Source: Arsenophonus apicola (GTDB lineage: Bacteria; Pseudomonadota; Gammaproteobacteria; Enterobacterales; Enterobacteriaceae). Taken from it: DNA of 64,000 bases. Location of the stretch: assembly GCF_020268605.1 (NCBI RefSeq), contig NZ_CP084222.1, positions 1,674,001 to 1,738,000 on the forward strand. The letters run 5' to 3'. Under the pieces are notes generated by a model. It did not search any database, was not told the origin of the DNA, and saw nothing but the letters and a program-made list of their open reading frames with translations. Shown here one piece after another: positions 46,194 through 56,819 of the stretch. The position numbers and the translations under genes were made by a program. Within the stretch, counting starts at the first letter, position 1. Each line of letters opens with the position of its first letter.

Positions 46194-46240
46194 AATCAAC
46201 ATAATCAATTAGTTGCAATTATGTTGATTATTTCTATTTT
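46194..46240 (+). terminator. Terminator after ydgI
   Basis: AATCAACATAAT pairs perfectly with ATTATGTTGATT over a 12-nt loop; the T-rich run ATTTCTATTTT follows. Confidence 0.75.
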
Positions 46241-46307
46241 AATAATAAATTTTCAACTTAAAGCATTTGTCTCGCTGGTTAACGGCATGGTTTTATTTTT
46301 TCACCAA

Positions 46308-46330
46308 TAAAAGCATGTTGTAACTAAAAC
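46308..46330 (+). promoter_or_regulatory. Second Ter replication-arrest site, opposite orientation
   Basis: The plus strand reads AGCATGTTGTAACTAAAAC, keeping the position-6 G, the full GTTGTAAC core and the ACTAAA end of the Ter consensus (AGNATGTTGTAACTAAA). It is oriented opposite to the tus Ter at 4334. It should stop forks moving rightward, making the 42 kb between the two a fork trap. Confidence 0.92.
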
Positions 46331-47104
46331 GCAGTTTACCTTATAATTTGGTATGCTTAAGCTTATTATTAGTTGCTAATAAAATCAGCAATTTATTATA
46401 AATATCACAAACAGAATAATTTTTGGTAATAGTAAAATAAATGGGGTTCATTTGGGAAACGGAAGAACTGTTTTCATACAGAGTCAGATCAGAATCGTTA
46501 TTTTTTATTTTATCTTTTGGACGCCATACGCTAGACATAAGAAAAACGGTTCAGCCTACTTGCAACTTTATATTCAGAAATTCGCGTGTATTTTCTGGCT
46601 ATCATAGTACCCAAAGTAGCTTTCCGACTAAGGCTTGAACCTGATTTATGGTATGAATATGCATTCAGTGAACAAACTTGCTGGGAACATATCAATCTGA
46701 TTAAAATTTATATCTGACGTAATAACTTAACTGGGCTAAGTAAAATACTGCCCATTACGCGCGGTCGACATCGTTCTGTACAAAAAATAGTCTTCGTGTG
46801 AGATATTTTCCGATTTCCAACTGAACCTCAGATTAATAACTATCTTTCATATTTTATAAAATAACTATTATTCAATAACTGCAGAAAAATGATTTTATAG
46901 TTAGGAAATGAGTTTTTTTAATTTTATGCATTTAATATTATTTTAAATACTCTATCATTTCTTTATTTCATTTATATTAAAGAAAAAACAATTATTATAT
47001 TTTGTTAGAATACCTCTTGCCTAAAATAAAAATAGCAGTATTCTTAAAATTTAAATAGTAATGATATTCGTTGTTCAATTTAAAAAAAATAAAAGGTAAA
47101 ACTC
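46331..47104. other. Long gene-free region before the fimbrial genes
   Basis: About 770 nt with no convincing gene. Short open frames on both strands near 46341-46638 have no recognisable sequence. Parts at 46500-46800 have mixed composition that could be decayed coding DNA. The rest is AT-rich and must hold the promoter of the first pilin. Confidence 0.4.
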
Positions 47105-47626
47105 ATGCATAGCTTATTAATGGCAAGCTTATTGTCCATATTTTCTTTATTTCAATTTTCTGTTCATGCCTGGGATGGAAATATTAAATTTACGGGTGAA
47201 ATTATTCAGTCGTCTTGTACATTTAAAGCACTTAATAAAGATCAAACAGTATCATTAGGCACTGTAGCAACTAATAGTTTTAAAAAAGCACATGACACAG
47301 CCTCACCAACCGTTTTTAATATTGAGGTCAACAACTGCCCAAATAATAGTAAAGAGGTTTTTATCATATTCGACGGTGTTAAAGATAAAATAAATAATGA
47401 GTTGTTAGCTATCAAAGAAGGTAATGGCTATGCGACAGGCGTTGCAATTGGTATTTACAATAGTGATAGTGAACATCATATCCCATTAAATAACAAAACC
47501 AATGTTTATTCAATTACTGATAAGCTAGCTAGCCTAAAATTTATTGCAAAATATGTTGCGACAGAACATATTGTTTTACCTGGAAAAGTCGAAGCTAACG
47601 CTCATTTTACATTAGTCTATAATTAA
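47105..47626 (+). CDS. Type 1-like fimbrial subunit
   Basis: A 173-residue pilin: a signal peptide ending VHA, then WDGNIKFTGEIIQSSCTF with the first of a Cys pair, the second Cys in FNIEVNNCPNN, and the C-terminal alternating strand with penultimate Tyr (AHFTLVYN) for donor-strand exchange and chaperone binding. It heads a chaperone-usher cluster. Being first and short, it may be the main shaft subunit, but the gap of 440 nt to the second pilin suggests it has its own transcription. Confidence 0.85.
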   Translation: MHSLLMASLLSIFSLFQFSVHAWDGNIKFTGEIIQSSCTFKALNKDQTVSLGTVATNSFKKAHDTASPTVFNIEVNNCPNNSKEVFIIFDGVKDKINNELLAIKEGNGYATGVAIGIYNSDSEHHIPLNNKTNVYSITDKLASLKFIAKYVATEHIVLPGKVEANAHFTLVYN

Positions 47627-48064
47627 ATAGGTGAAATAAAAAAGTTTCGACTTTTCTACGCTATTTATTTTTAATAAAAGAAAATTATTACATAGAAATA
47701 AGATTATTTTATCATTTAAATATTTTCATTATTTTATAAAGTATAATATAAATAAATTCATTTAATTCAATAAACAAATAATATTTATAATAAAATTAAT
47801 ATATAAAAAATTATTTATAATAAAAATTTAATTCTTTCTTGATTGTTATTTTATTTGCGCTTAATTATATTTTTTTTATAAAAAATAATTTCAATCATTA
47901 AATAAAATTTATTATCTATTAAAAATACCTATTGTTTTTTTTAAAAAAACATTAATATTCTCCTGGCTGAAATTATGTGTTAATTTTTTGTAAAATTAAT
48001 TAGTTTTATAATATAAATCATTTAATTAAATTATGTTTTTATTAAATTAAGGATTAGTAATAAT
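47627..48064. other. AT-rich gap between the two pilin genes
   Basis: About 440 nt, extremely AT-rich, no frame, hairpin or invertible-element repeats seen. Confidence 0.4.
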
Positions 48065-48577
48065 ATGCTTAAGTTATTAATGGCATTATCATTGTCAGTA
48101 ACCTCTTTATCTCAATTTTCTGCTTATAGCAGTGATGGCTCTATCATTTTTAATGGACAACTTATTGGTTCCACCTGTCAAGTCACCGCAAATACTAAAA
48201 ATCAAACCGTTACCTTAGACACATTATCAATAAATAATTTTCAAAAGAAAAATGATACATCGATTGGCAAACCTTTCAATATTGCCTTATCCAATTGCCA
48301 ACCAACAGATAATATCAGTGTTGTTTTTCATGACGCTAAAAATGGTCTCACAGATGAGGGATTGATAGTTAATCAAACTGGTGATGATTATGCACAAGGT
48401 ATCGCCATTGGTATTTATGATAATGATAATAACCTTATCAAAATGAATGAAAAGATAGCTACAGATAATAACAATGATACCCGCAATATCGCACTTATCG
48501 CAAAATACGTCGCTATAGCAGATAAAGTTCAAGCGGGACAAGTCGTTTCAACGGTCAACTTTACCATAACTTATTAG
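48065..48577 (+). CDS. Second type 1-like fimbrial subunit
   Basis: A 170-residue pilin with the same plan as the first: a signal peptide to FSAYSS, the core starting DGSIIFNGQLIGSTCQV, the second Cys in NIALSNCQP, and a C-terminal STVNFTITY strand. It resembles the first pilin at both ends (SLSxxSLSQFS, DGSIxFxGxxI), so the two look like old duplicates. It lies 59 nt before the chaperone gene, so it is more likely the subunit cotranscribed with the assembly genes. Confidence 0.85.
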   Translation: MLKLLMALSLSVTSLSQFSAYSSDGSIIFNGQLIGSTCQVTANTKNQTVTLDTLSINNFQKKNDTSIGKPFNIALSNCQPTDNISVVFHDAKNGLTDEGLIVNQTGDDYAQGIAIGIYDNDNNLIKMNEKIATDNNNDTRNIALIAKYVAIADKVQAGQVVSTVNFTITY

Positions 48578-48636
48578 CTAACTAATAGCAGGAACAATAG
48601 GAAATTTTATTGTTCCTATCTTACCGAGATAAGAAA

Positions 48637-49326
48637 ATGCGATATTTTTTATTATTATTAATCATAGCGATATTTTCCTCGTCATCGCTTGCTAATGTGA
48701 TTATCGGGGGCACCCGCGTTATTTATCTTTCAGATAAACGTGAGGTTTCTATTGCGATAAACAATTTAGACAAAGAGAATTTATTTTTAATCCAATCATG
48801 GATTGAAGATGAAGATGGTAATAAAGTCGATGATTTTATTATAACCCCTCCTTTATTTAAATTATTGCCAGAAAAAGAGAATAAAATAAGAATTATCAAT
48901 TCAACAAATCAATTACCAAATGATAGAGAGACTGTCTATTGGTTAAATATAAAATCAATTCCGGCATTGAGAAAAAGTGACGAAAACCGCTTAAATATTA
49001 TATTAAAATCACGGCTTAAACTTTTTTATCGGCCTAAAGAAATAATTACCGAATCCACTGAAATATATAAGAAAATAGAATTAAAACAACTAAACAAACA
49101 ACTTGTTGTGCATAATCCAACCGCTTTTTATATTAATTTTAATTCGATAAAAATAGGAAACTTTAAAATAGAAACTCCTGGAGTGTTACCACCATATAGC
49201 CAGAAGATATGGCAAATTAAGCCAAATAAAAATAACAAAATAGACTGGTCATTTATTAATGATTACGGTGCCATTATAGAAACAATTAGCCTATTAAATG
49301 ATAATAACAATGAACAAAAAAAATAA
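48637..49326 (+). CDS. Periplasmic fimbrial chaperone
   Basis: A 229-residue FimC/PapD-type chaperone. Signal peptide to SSLA, the N-terminal Ig domain with GGTRVIYLSDKREVSIAINN, the PPLFKLLPEKENKIRI motif, and YWLNIKSIP followed by the subunit-binding strand region RLNIILKSRLKLFYRP. The start is at 48637 (MRYFLLLLII) with GAGATAAG upstream; an earlier TTG at 48610 is less likely. It overlaps the usher start by 17 nt, as is usual. Intact. Confidence 0.9.
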   Translation: MRYFLLLLIIAIFSSSSLANVIIGGTRVIYLSDKREVSIAINNLDKENLFLIQSWIEDEDGNKVDDFIITPPLFKLLPEKENKIRIINSTNQLPNDRETVYWLNIKSIPALRKSDENRLNIILKSRLKLFYRPKEIITESTEIYKKIELKQLNKQLVVHNPTAFYINFNSIKIGNFKIETPGVLPPYSQKIWQIKPNKNNKIDWSFINDYGAIIETISLLNDNNNEQKK

Positions 49327-51810
49327 AATTAGATATTACATCTCTCCCATTTATTTTAGTTTATTATTTAATATTTCCTCTAATTTATACGCTAAGAATG
49401 ATGATTACTATTTTGATGAAGAAGCAATAGAATATGATAAAAAACGCCTATTAACCTTACTCATTTTCTAAAAGATAACAATCAGTTAGCTGGCGTATAT
49501 AGAGTAGATATTTTTATTAACAATAAAAATGTGGCCACCCAAGATATTACTTTTCTTAATGATAAACAAGGCAAGCTTTACCCTATCGTCAATAGTAGTC
49601 TATTAAATAGCTGGGGAATTGATGCTAATTTTATTAAGCAAAAAATTATCGATCAATTAAACGCTGATACGATAATTGATTTCTGGCAACAGAATAAATT
49701 AGCTATTAGCGCTGAATTTGATTTTAATCAGCAAAGTTTATACCTTACTTTTCCTCAAATAGCGTTAATAAAAAACCAACAAATATCATCATGGCAATCG
49801 GGTGTGCCGGCATTTTTTGTTAATTATCGTTATCAAGGTGCCAATACTTGGACAAAAAATGGTACTGATAAGCAAAATCACTTTATTGGTTTACTGATAG
49901 GCGCTAACTGGCAAGCCTGGCGATTACGCCATTATGGTAGCTACTCTTCTCACTATCACTGGCAAAATTATCGCACCACACTTTCCCGTGATATTCATGC
50001 ATTCCATAGCCAATTAAGTTTAGGTGAAAATTATACCTCTTCAATACTGTTTGAGCGCTTTCAATTTAAAGGTTTACAATTACAAAGTGACGATAGCATG
50101 CTACCCGACAATGCCAAAGGTTACGCTCCAGTGATCCAGGCTATTGCTGAAACCTACGCAACTGTCACTGTATTACAAAATAATATTGCTATTTATCAAA
50201 CCTATGTGCCGCCGGGTCCTTTTATTATTAATGATCTGCTTCCTTCTTATTCTAATGATAAACTTAAGATCATCATTGTTGAAAGTAATGGTAGACAACG
50301 AATAATTTATCAACCATACACGACTTTACCCAATATGCTACGGGTTGGTCGTTTCCGTTATGCGCTTAATCTTGGCCAATATTCCCCCTCAACTATCAGT
50401 GCTTATAAAGCTAAATTCATCCAGTTTGATTATCAATATGGTCTATCAAATTATCTGACTCATTATGGTGGAATAATTATCGCCAACAATTATTATTCAA
50501 ATTCATTAGGATTTGGGGTTAATGTAGGTCAATTGGGTGCGGTTACTTTCGATGCTAGCTATGCAAAAGCAAAAGAAGTAAAAGGATCATATGACGGTGG
50601 TTACGTCTATCGTTTTCAATATGGCAAGTATTTTTCTACCACCAATACCCAATTAACGTTAGCAGGCCAACGATATAGCGAGAAAAATTTCTTCACATTT
50701 AGTCACGCTAATAAACTTAAAAATAGCCCTTCTCCGCTATTTTACTACGCCAAGAAAAGCCAGTTACAACTTAACATCAGACAAAATTTAGCTAGCTTGG
50801 GTACTCTCTACTTATCTGCATATCAGAAAAATTATTGGAATTATGATGATAAAGAAGAAAGCTACGCAATTAATTACAGTTCAAGGATCTGTGATTTAGA
50901 TTATACGATTAACTATAGCTATACAAAAACCAGACGAGAACAATCCGCGGATCAGATCCTGTCTATCAACTTGCAAATTCCCTTTAAGCGATGGTTAAAA
51001 CGAACCTGGGGAAGCTATGGTATACAAAATAGCTTTGATCAGCGCTCTATTCAGCAAATTAATATCCACCACTCTCCATTTGCTGACGAAAGTTTATTTT
51101 TAACGCTGCAGCAAAACTATGAACGACACTATAGAAATCATACTAACGCTATTAGTGGGGCGCTTTATAGCCAATATCGAAATCAATTTGCAATCTTCAA
51201 TTTAGGTTATAATCACGATCCCTATCAAAAGCAATTAAATTATGGTCTACAAGGCAGCCTGGTTGCTCATCCTTATGGTTTAACCTTAGCACAACCTATT
51301 GGTGAAACAGCGGCATTAGTGATCGCAAAAGATGCTGTTGGCGTAAAACTGGAAGATCATTCAGGTATAAAAACTAACTATCAGGGTATCGCTATTATTC
51401 CCAATATCAATAGTTATCGGACAAACCAAATTGCACTCGCAACTGAAACGCTTCCTGATGGCGTTGATATTGAATCTAATATACAAACAGTAACTCCCAC
51501 TCGTGGCGCAATCGCCCTCGCCAATTTTGCTACCCAAGTTGGTTATAGAGTAATATTTAAACTTCAACATCATAGCAAGCCGATTCCATTCGGTGCAATG
51601 GCAACTTTAACCGATAAAACCACAATTACTACAACTGGCATCGTAGATGATCAACAGCAGCTTTATTTAACTGGGGTGCCTGCTCAAGGTGAATTCCTTA
51701 TCACAGCTGGAAACAATAATAACAATTATCGCTGCACATATGCCCTACCTGATGACGCCATACTAGCTAAAGTTCACAAAATTACTGCCGTCTGTCAATC
51801 AAAGGAGTGA
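49310..51810 (+). pseudogene. Fimbrial outer-membrane usher, frameshift near the N terminus
   Basis: Outer-membrane usher that exports and assembles the pilins. The ATG at 49310 starts a signal peptide (ISPIYFSLLFNISSNLYA), then the frame ends at 49470 after DDYYFDEEAIEYDKKR. The true sequence goes on in the -1 frame from INLTHFLKDNNQLAGVYRVD. One extra A in the A6 run at 49439-49444 restores a single frame of about 833 residues. The rest is intact: the beta-barrel, plug segment (FIINDLLPSYSNDKLKII) and C-terminal domains. A GTG at 49531 could start an untargeted 759-residue form. As written the cluster should not assemble pili. Confidence 0.85.
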
Positions 51811-51812
51811 AA

Positions 51813-52781
51813 ATGACAAGCCTTTCAACTAAAACGATAATTCTGTTTTTTTTACTGCTAGGGGTATTTTCTTTAACTGCTCATGCATCCAACTGTAACT
51901 ACATGCTAGGCTCCCAACCAGTAGAGGTTTTTATTCCCTTGCCAAATGAAATTGAGGTCTCACCTACCTTACCCGTAGGTAGTGTTATTAAAAAAGCTTA
52001 TGGATCCCATGCAAGAGGCAATCATAAAGGTTTTATCATTTGCCAATCAGAACAAATCAAACATCAATGGAGAAATGGTCAACAATACGTAATATTGCCG
52101 TCATCTGATGCTATTTACCCAACAAATTTAGCCGGAATTGGATTAAAAATTATTTATCATGCTGGCAACTTACAGCCTTATATTGCACCTTGTAATGACC
52201 AGCCCGCGGGTAAAATATTTTGCGGAGAAACATTCTATAAAATCGAACTGCAATTAATAAAAACAGCTGAGCAGATAGAGACTGGTAATATTTCACAACA
52301 ACAATTAATTGCAGCAACCATTGGGGATTTACCCATAGTAAATTTCAACTTAGCAAATACTCAAATTACCGTTCCTAAATTAAGCTGTTTTATCAATAAC
52401 AACGCATTAGAGATCAATTTAGGTCGTCTAAAAACCACTGTTTTTAACGGCATATATAGTACAGCGGGCAAAAAAGCATTTTATCTCGAATTAAATTGTA
52501 ATCATGCCTCAATGGTTGAAATCAGAATGGATGGAGATACATTACCATCAAGCGATGATAAAATTTTAACCTTAAATAAATATAATGCTGCACAAGGTAT
52601 CGGTTTACAGATTTTGTATGAAAATAATCCCATCAAATTCAACCACTGGTTTATATTAAAAAGAGTACCTGACACTAAAAGTATTCCGCTATTTTTTCAT
52701 GCGCAATATATTCAAGTGGCAGAACAAGTAAAACCCGGGCAAGCAAATGCCCTTGTCACTTATCATATTAAATATCACTAA
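51813..52781 (+). CDS. Fimbrial tip adhesin-like protein
   Basis: A 322-residue two-domain protein, longer than a pilin. Signal peptide to LTAHA, an N-terminal lectin-like domain of about 160 residues (with Cys in NCNYMLGSQ, GFIICQSEQ, IAPCNDQP, KIFCGE) and a C-terminal pilin domain starting SCFINNNALEINLGRL with the end VTYHIKYH. The plan is that of FimH-type adhesins, ending a chaperone-usher cluster. The start is at 51813, with AAGGAG 5 nt upstream, rather than a GTG at 51807. The receptor is unknown. A terminator follows. Confidence 0.8.
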   Translation: MTSLSTKTIILFFLLLGVFSLTAHASNCNYMLGSQPVEVFIPLPNEIEVSPTLPVGSVIKKAYGSHARGNHKGFIICQSEQIKHQWRNGQQYVILPSSDAIYPTNLAGIGLKIIYHAGNLQPYIAPCNDQPAGKIFCGETFYKIELQLIKTAEQIETGNISQQQLIAATIGDLPIVNFNLANTQITVPKLSCFINNNALEINLGRLKTTVFNGIYSTAGKKAFYLELNCNHASMVEIRMDGDTLPSSDDKILTLNKYNAAQGIGLQILYENNPIKFNHWFILKRVPDTKSIPLFFHAQYIQVAEQVKPGQANALVTYHIKYH

Positions 52782-52807
52782 AAAAGCGATGGTAACATCG
52801 TTTTTTT
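52780..52807. terminator. Bidirectional terminator between the adhesin gene and hrpA
   Basis: CGATG/CATCG stem with GTAA loop, flanked by A6 and T7 runs between convergent genes. Confidence 0.85.
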
Positions 52808-52812
52808 ACTTT

Positions 52813-55800
52813 TTACTCTGGCAGTAATGAAATTTGTGCCATAGCTTGTAGAATACGCTTATCTGAAATAGGATAAGGTGTTCCAAGCTGTTGAGCAAAT
52901 AGGCTTACTCGCAACTCTTCAATCATCCAGTATATTGCTTGTACCTCAGGCAGTTGTCTTTGTACGATAGGCAACTTAGCTAGCCAACTCTGCCATTGCT
53001 GTTTAATATGCTCAATGCGTACCATATGCGCCCGATCACGGTTGGGATCAATAGCTAACTTCTCCAAACGACGCTCTATTGCATTGAGATAACGAATAAT
53101 ATCAGGTAGTTTTTGCCAGCCATGAGAGGTAACAAAACCTTTAAATATTAATCCACTGAGTTGAGATTTAATATCAGAAAACGGCAGAGCCAAATGAATA
53201 TCGACCCGCCCTTTTAAACGCTTATTAACTGCAAATACGCGAGTTAAAATTATTTCAACCTGTTTGGCAATCTCAACCACGACATCATTAAGCTCAGCAC
53301 GAACATAAATTTGCAATCGCTGATAATCATCTGCTGTCCATACCAGCCCACCAAATTGAGCAATTAATTTATCGACTCCGCAGCCGATACAATCATCAAT
53401 TAGCTCAAGAACTTTGCCAAAAGGATTGAAATAAAGTCCCAGTTTAGATTTATTTGGCAATTTTTCATGCAGATATTTTATCGGCGAAGGAATATTAAGC
53501 AACAACAGTCGCCTTAATCCTTTATTCATCGCCTGCTTTTGCTCTAGTTGGGTTTCAAACATGCGGATTGCCACACTATTTTTTTCATCCACTAGCGCTG
53601 GAAAAGCTTTAACTACATAACTACCACGTTTCTGTTCATAAAGCTGAGGTAAATCACCGAAACTCCATATATGTAAGCCACTTTGCTCAATACTAGTGTT
53701 AATAACCGCAGATAATGTTTGTTGAATTTGTTGTTTTAACTGTATTTTTAACGCTGTTAGATCACGGCCTTCTGCTATAGTTTGATTATTTTCATCAACA
53801 ATGCGAAAGGTCATTTTTAGATGAAAAGGCAATTTTTCCGCCGACCAGGCTGCAGAATCAATGCTAACTCCCGTCATAAGTCGCAACTCTCGCGTTAAGC
53901 AATCTAACAACTTGCCCTGCGGAACAGGTACCCGTTGTAAAAATGCTTGGGCATAATTTGGCGCCGGCACAAAGTTACGGCGTAACGATTTAGGTAATAA
54001 TTTAATCAATGTGATGACTAGCTCTTCACGCAATCCCGGTATTTGCCAGTCAAAACCTTCATCTTTAACTTGATTAAGCAGCGATAGTGGAATATGAACA
54101 GTTACACCATCAGCCGCATTACCAGGTTCAAACTGATAGGTTAACGGCAACTTAAGTGCTTCTTGATGCCAAAAATTGGGATATTCTGCTAGAGTAACGT
54201 TATTCGCCGTTTCCCTCATTAGCATTTTTTTATTAAATGTCAGTAAATCAGGCTGTGCTTTGCTAATCTCTTTCCACCAGCGATCAAAATGACGAGATGA
54301 AACAACCTGACTGCCAACTCGCTGTTCATAAAAATCAAATAGGGCATCATCATCAACCACAATATCACGACGACGAGATTTGTGCTCTAGCTCTTCTACC
54401 TCAGCTAATAATGTTAAGTTTTGTTGGTAAAAAGTGTGGCTGGTTCGCCAGTCCCCCTCAACTAGTGCATGGCGAATAAATAGCTCACGACATAATAATG
54501 GGTCAACCCTACTGTAATTAACTTGACGACCAGCCACGATAGGTAAACCCAATAGGGTGACACTTTCCGATGCCATAACAGCACCTTGTTTTTTTGACCA
54601 GTGTGGCTCGCTATAATGATACTTCACTAAATGCCCGGCCAGTGGTTCTATCCAGTCAGGTTCGATTATGGCCGCGATACGCCCCCAAAGTTTATTGGTT
54701 TCAACTAATTCTGCCACCATAACCCATTTAGGTGGTTTTTTAAATAAACCAGAAGCGGGAAAAATCATAAATCGTGTATTTCTGACGCCCAAAAAATCAG
54801 CTTTATCCGCCCTTTTTTGACCGATATGTGAAAGCAAGCCGGCAAGTAGCGAAATATGAATAGCTTCATAATCAGCAGGTTCGCTGTTGATAGCAATACC
54901 TAATTCTTTGATCACCTGGCGTAGTTGGCTATAAATGTCCTGCCACTCCCTTAAGCGCATGAAATTAAGCAGATCCTGCTTACATTGCTTACGAAATTGC
55001 ACATTGGATAAAATAGCTTGTTGCTGTTTAACAAAATCCCATAGATTTAAATAAGCCAGAAAGTCCGAGCGTTTATCGATAAAACGATGATGCTTTTCAT
55101 CTGCAATTTGCTGTTTATCTAATGGCCTTTCACGAGGATCCTGGATAGAAAGTGCAGAGCTGATCACCATAATTTCACGTACACAGCCATGTCTTCTCGC
55201 CTCTAAAACCATCCGGCCTAAACGTGGATCGAGCGGCAATTGTGCCAGTTGATGACCGATTTGCGTCAGTTGATAATTGCTGTCAGCCGTTTTCTTGCCA
55301 ATGGCGTTTAGTTCCTCGAGTAATCGAATACCATCTTGAATATTGCGCTTATCTGGCATTTCAATAAAAGGAAATTGATTAATATCACCTAATCCGACCG
55401 CCATCATCTGTAAAATAACCGAAGCAAGATTGGTACGTAAAATTTCAGGATCGGTATACATTGGTCGTGCTAAAAAATCTTCTTCCGAGTACAAACGGAT
55501 ACAGATCCCCGCAGAGACACGGCCACATCGCCCTTTACGTTGCTCAGCAGAAGCTTGCGAAATTGGTTCGATTGGCAAACGCTGTACTTTTGTGCGATAA
55601 CTATAACGACTAATGCGCACATAGCCGGTATCAATCACATATTTAATACCAGGGACGGTCAATGAGGTTTCAGCCACGTTGGTCGCTAATACGATCCTTC
55701 TGCCTGAATGAGATTGAAAAATTCGGTTTTGCTCACTGTTAGATAAACGAGCAAAAAGCGGTAAAATTTCTGTATGTTTTAAATTCAGTTTATTAAGTGC

Positions 55801-56712
55801 TTCGGCGGTATCTCTGATCTCACGTTCACCACTCATAAAAATTAAAATATCACCGTTAGCTTGTTGACTTAATTCATTAACCGCATTAATTATGCCATCA
55901 AGCTGATCACGATTACTGTCGTTGCTGTCGCCAATAATTGGTCGGTATCTAACTTCTACTGGATAAGTTCTTCCCGATACCTCAACAATCGGTGCGTGAT
56001 CAAAATGTTGGGAAAAACGCTCGGGATCGATGGTCGCAGATGTAATAATAACTTTTAAATCAGGTCGTTTAGGTAACAATTGACGCAAATAGCCCAGAAT
56101 GAAATCAATATTTAAGCTACGTTCATGTGCCTCATCGATAATTATCGTGTCATATTGTAGTAATAATTTATCATTATGTAATTCTGCTAATAGAATTCCA
56201 TCTGTCATTAATTTAATGAACGTATTATCGCCTATCTGATCATTAAAACGAACTTTATAACCAACAGCACTACCTAATGGAACATTAAGCTCTTCAGCAA
56301 TCCTGTTAGCCACCGAGCGAGCAGCCAATCTTCGAGGTTGGGTATGGCCAATTAAGCCTTTTACTCCTCGGCCAAGTTCTAAACAAATTTTCGGGATCTG
56401 AGTTGTTTTACCCGATCCGGTTTCACCAGCAATAATGACGACCTGATGATCACGAATTGCCTGATAAATTGCCTGTTTTTTCTCAATGACAGGTAGATTT
56501 TCTGGATAAATAATCGCCGGACGAGCCCTTTGCCGGTCGGCGATTTTTTTTTGTCCGGTGACGATATCCGTTTTAACTAATTCAATAACCGATTGACGGG
56601 ATTTCTCATTTTGTATCTTTTTTATCCCGGCTAAGCGCTTTCTTAATAACAATTGATCACGCAATAATAGCTGATCAATATCAGCATATAATGCTGTTAA
56701 ATCAGATTTCAC
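52813..56712 (-). CDS. hrpA: ATP-dependent RNA helicase HrpA
   Basis: A DEAH-box helicase of 1299 residues (E. coli 1300). Motif I is GETGSGKTTQIP, motif II is IIDEAHERSLN, motif III SATI, then ILIFMSGERE, the LATNVAETSLTVPG motif and QRKGRCGRV (motif VI). The HA2/OB and long C-terminal DUF3418 regions follow. HrpA resolves stalled or collided ribosomes by acting on mRNA in E. coli. The sequence is intact along its length. Confidence 0.97.
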   Translation of the reverse strand: MKSDLTALYADIDQLLLRDQLLLRKRLAGIKKIQNEKSRQSVIELVKTDIVTGQKKIADRQRARPAIIYPENLPVIEKKQAIYQAIRDHQVVIIAGETGSGKTTQIPKICLELGRGVKGLIGHTQPRRLAARSVANRIAEELNVPLGSAVGYKVRFNDQIGDNTFIKLMTDGILLAELHNDKLLLQYDTIIIDEAHERSLNIDFILGYLRQLLPKRPDLKVIITSATIDPERFSQHFDHAPIVEVSGRTYPVEVRYRPIIGDSNDSNRDQLDGIINAVNELSQQANGDILIFMSGEREIRDTAEALNKLNLKHTEILPLFARLSNSEQNRIFQSHSGRRIVLATNVAETSLTVPGIKYVIDTGYVRISRYSYRTKVQRLPIEPISQASAEQRKGRCGRVSAGICIRLYSEEDFLARPMYTDPEILRTNLASVILQMMAVGLGDINQFPFIEMPDKRNIQDGIRLLEELNAIGKKTADSNYQLTQIGHQLAQLPLDPRLGRMVLEARRHGCVREIMVISSALSIQDPRERPLDKQQIADEKHHRFIDKRSDFLAYLNLWDFVKQQQAILSNVQFRKQCKQDLLNFMRLREWQDIYSQLRQVIKELGIAINSEPADYEAIHISLLAGLLSHIGQKRADKADFLGVRNTRFMIFPASGLFKKPPKWVMVAELVETNKLWGRIAAIIEPDWIEPLAGHLVKYHYSEPHWSKKQGAVMASESVTLLGLPIVAGRQVNYSRVDPLLCRELFIRHALVEGDWRTSHTFYQQNLTLLAEVEELEHKSRRRDIVVDDDALFDFYEQRVGSQVVSSRHFDRWWKEISKAQPDLLTFNKKMLMRETANNVTLAEYPNFWHQEALKLPLTYQFEPGNAADGVTVHIPLSLLNQVKDEGFDWQIPGLREELVITLIKLLPKSLRRNFVPAPNYAQAFLQRVPVPQGKLLDCLTRELRLMTGVSIDSAAWSAEKLPFHLKMTFRIVDENNQTIAEGRDLTALKIQLKQQIQQTLSAVINTSIEQSGLHIWSFGDLPQLYEQKRGSYVVKAFPALVDEKNSVAIRMFETQLEQKQAMNKGLRRLLLLNIPSPIKYLHEKLPNKSKLGLYFNPFGKVLELIDDCIGCGVDKLIAQFGGLVWTADDYQRLQIYVRAELNDVVVEIAKQVEIILTRVFAVNKRLKGRVDIHLALPFSDIKSQLSGLIFKGFVTSHGWQKLPDIIRYLNAIERRLEKLAIDPNRDRAHMVRIEHIKQQWQSWLAKLPIVQRQLPEVQAIYWMIEELRVSLFAQQLGTPYPISDKRILQAMAQISLLPE

Positions 56713-56819
56713 TTTTAATAAGACCTTACTGAAGGGGCTTGTTTGCTGAGTTGCCCATCAAAGCACGACATAACTGACACTTACACTTCTTCGCCTAAAT
56801 ATTAAAGTACTATAATAAC

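Noticed and set aside
46341..46638. Two short overlapping frames on opposite strands before the fimbrial genes
   Set aside because: No recognisable sequence and no ribosome site; reported only as possible decayed DNA.
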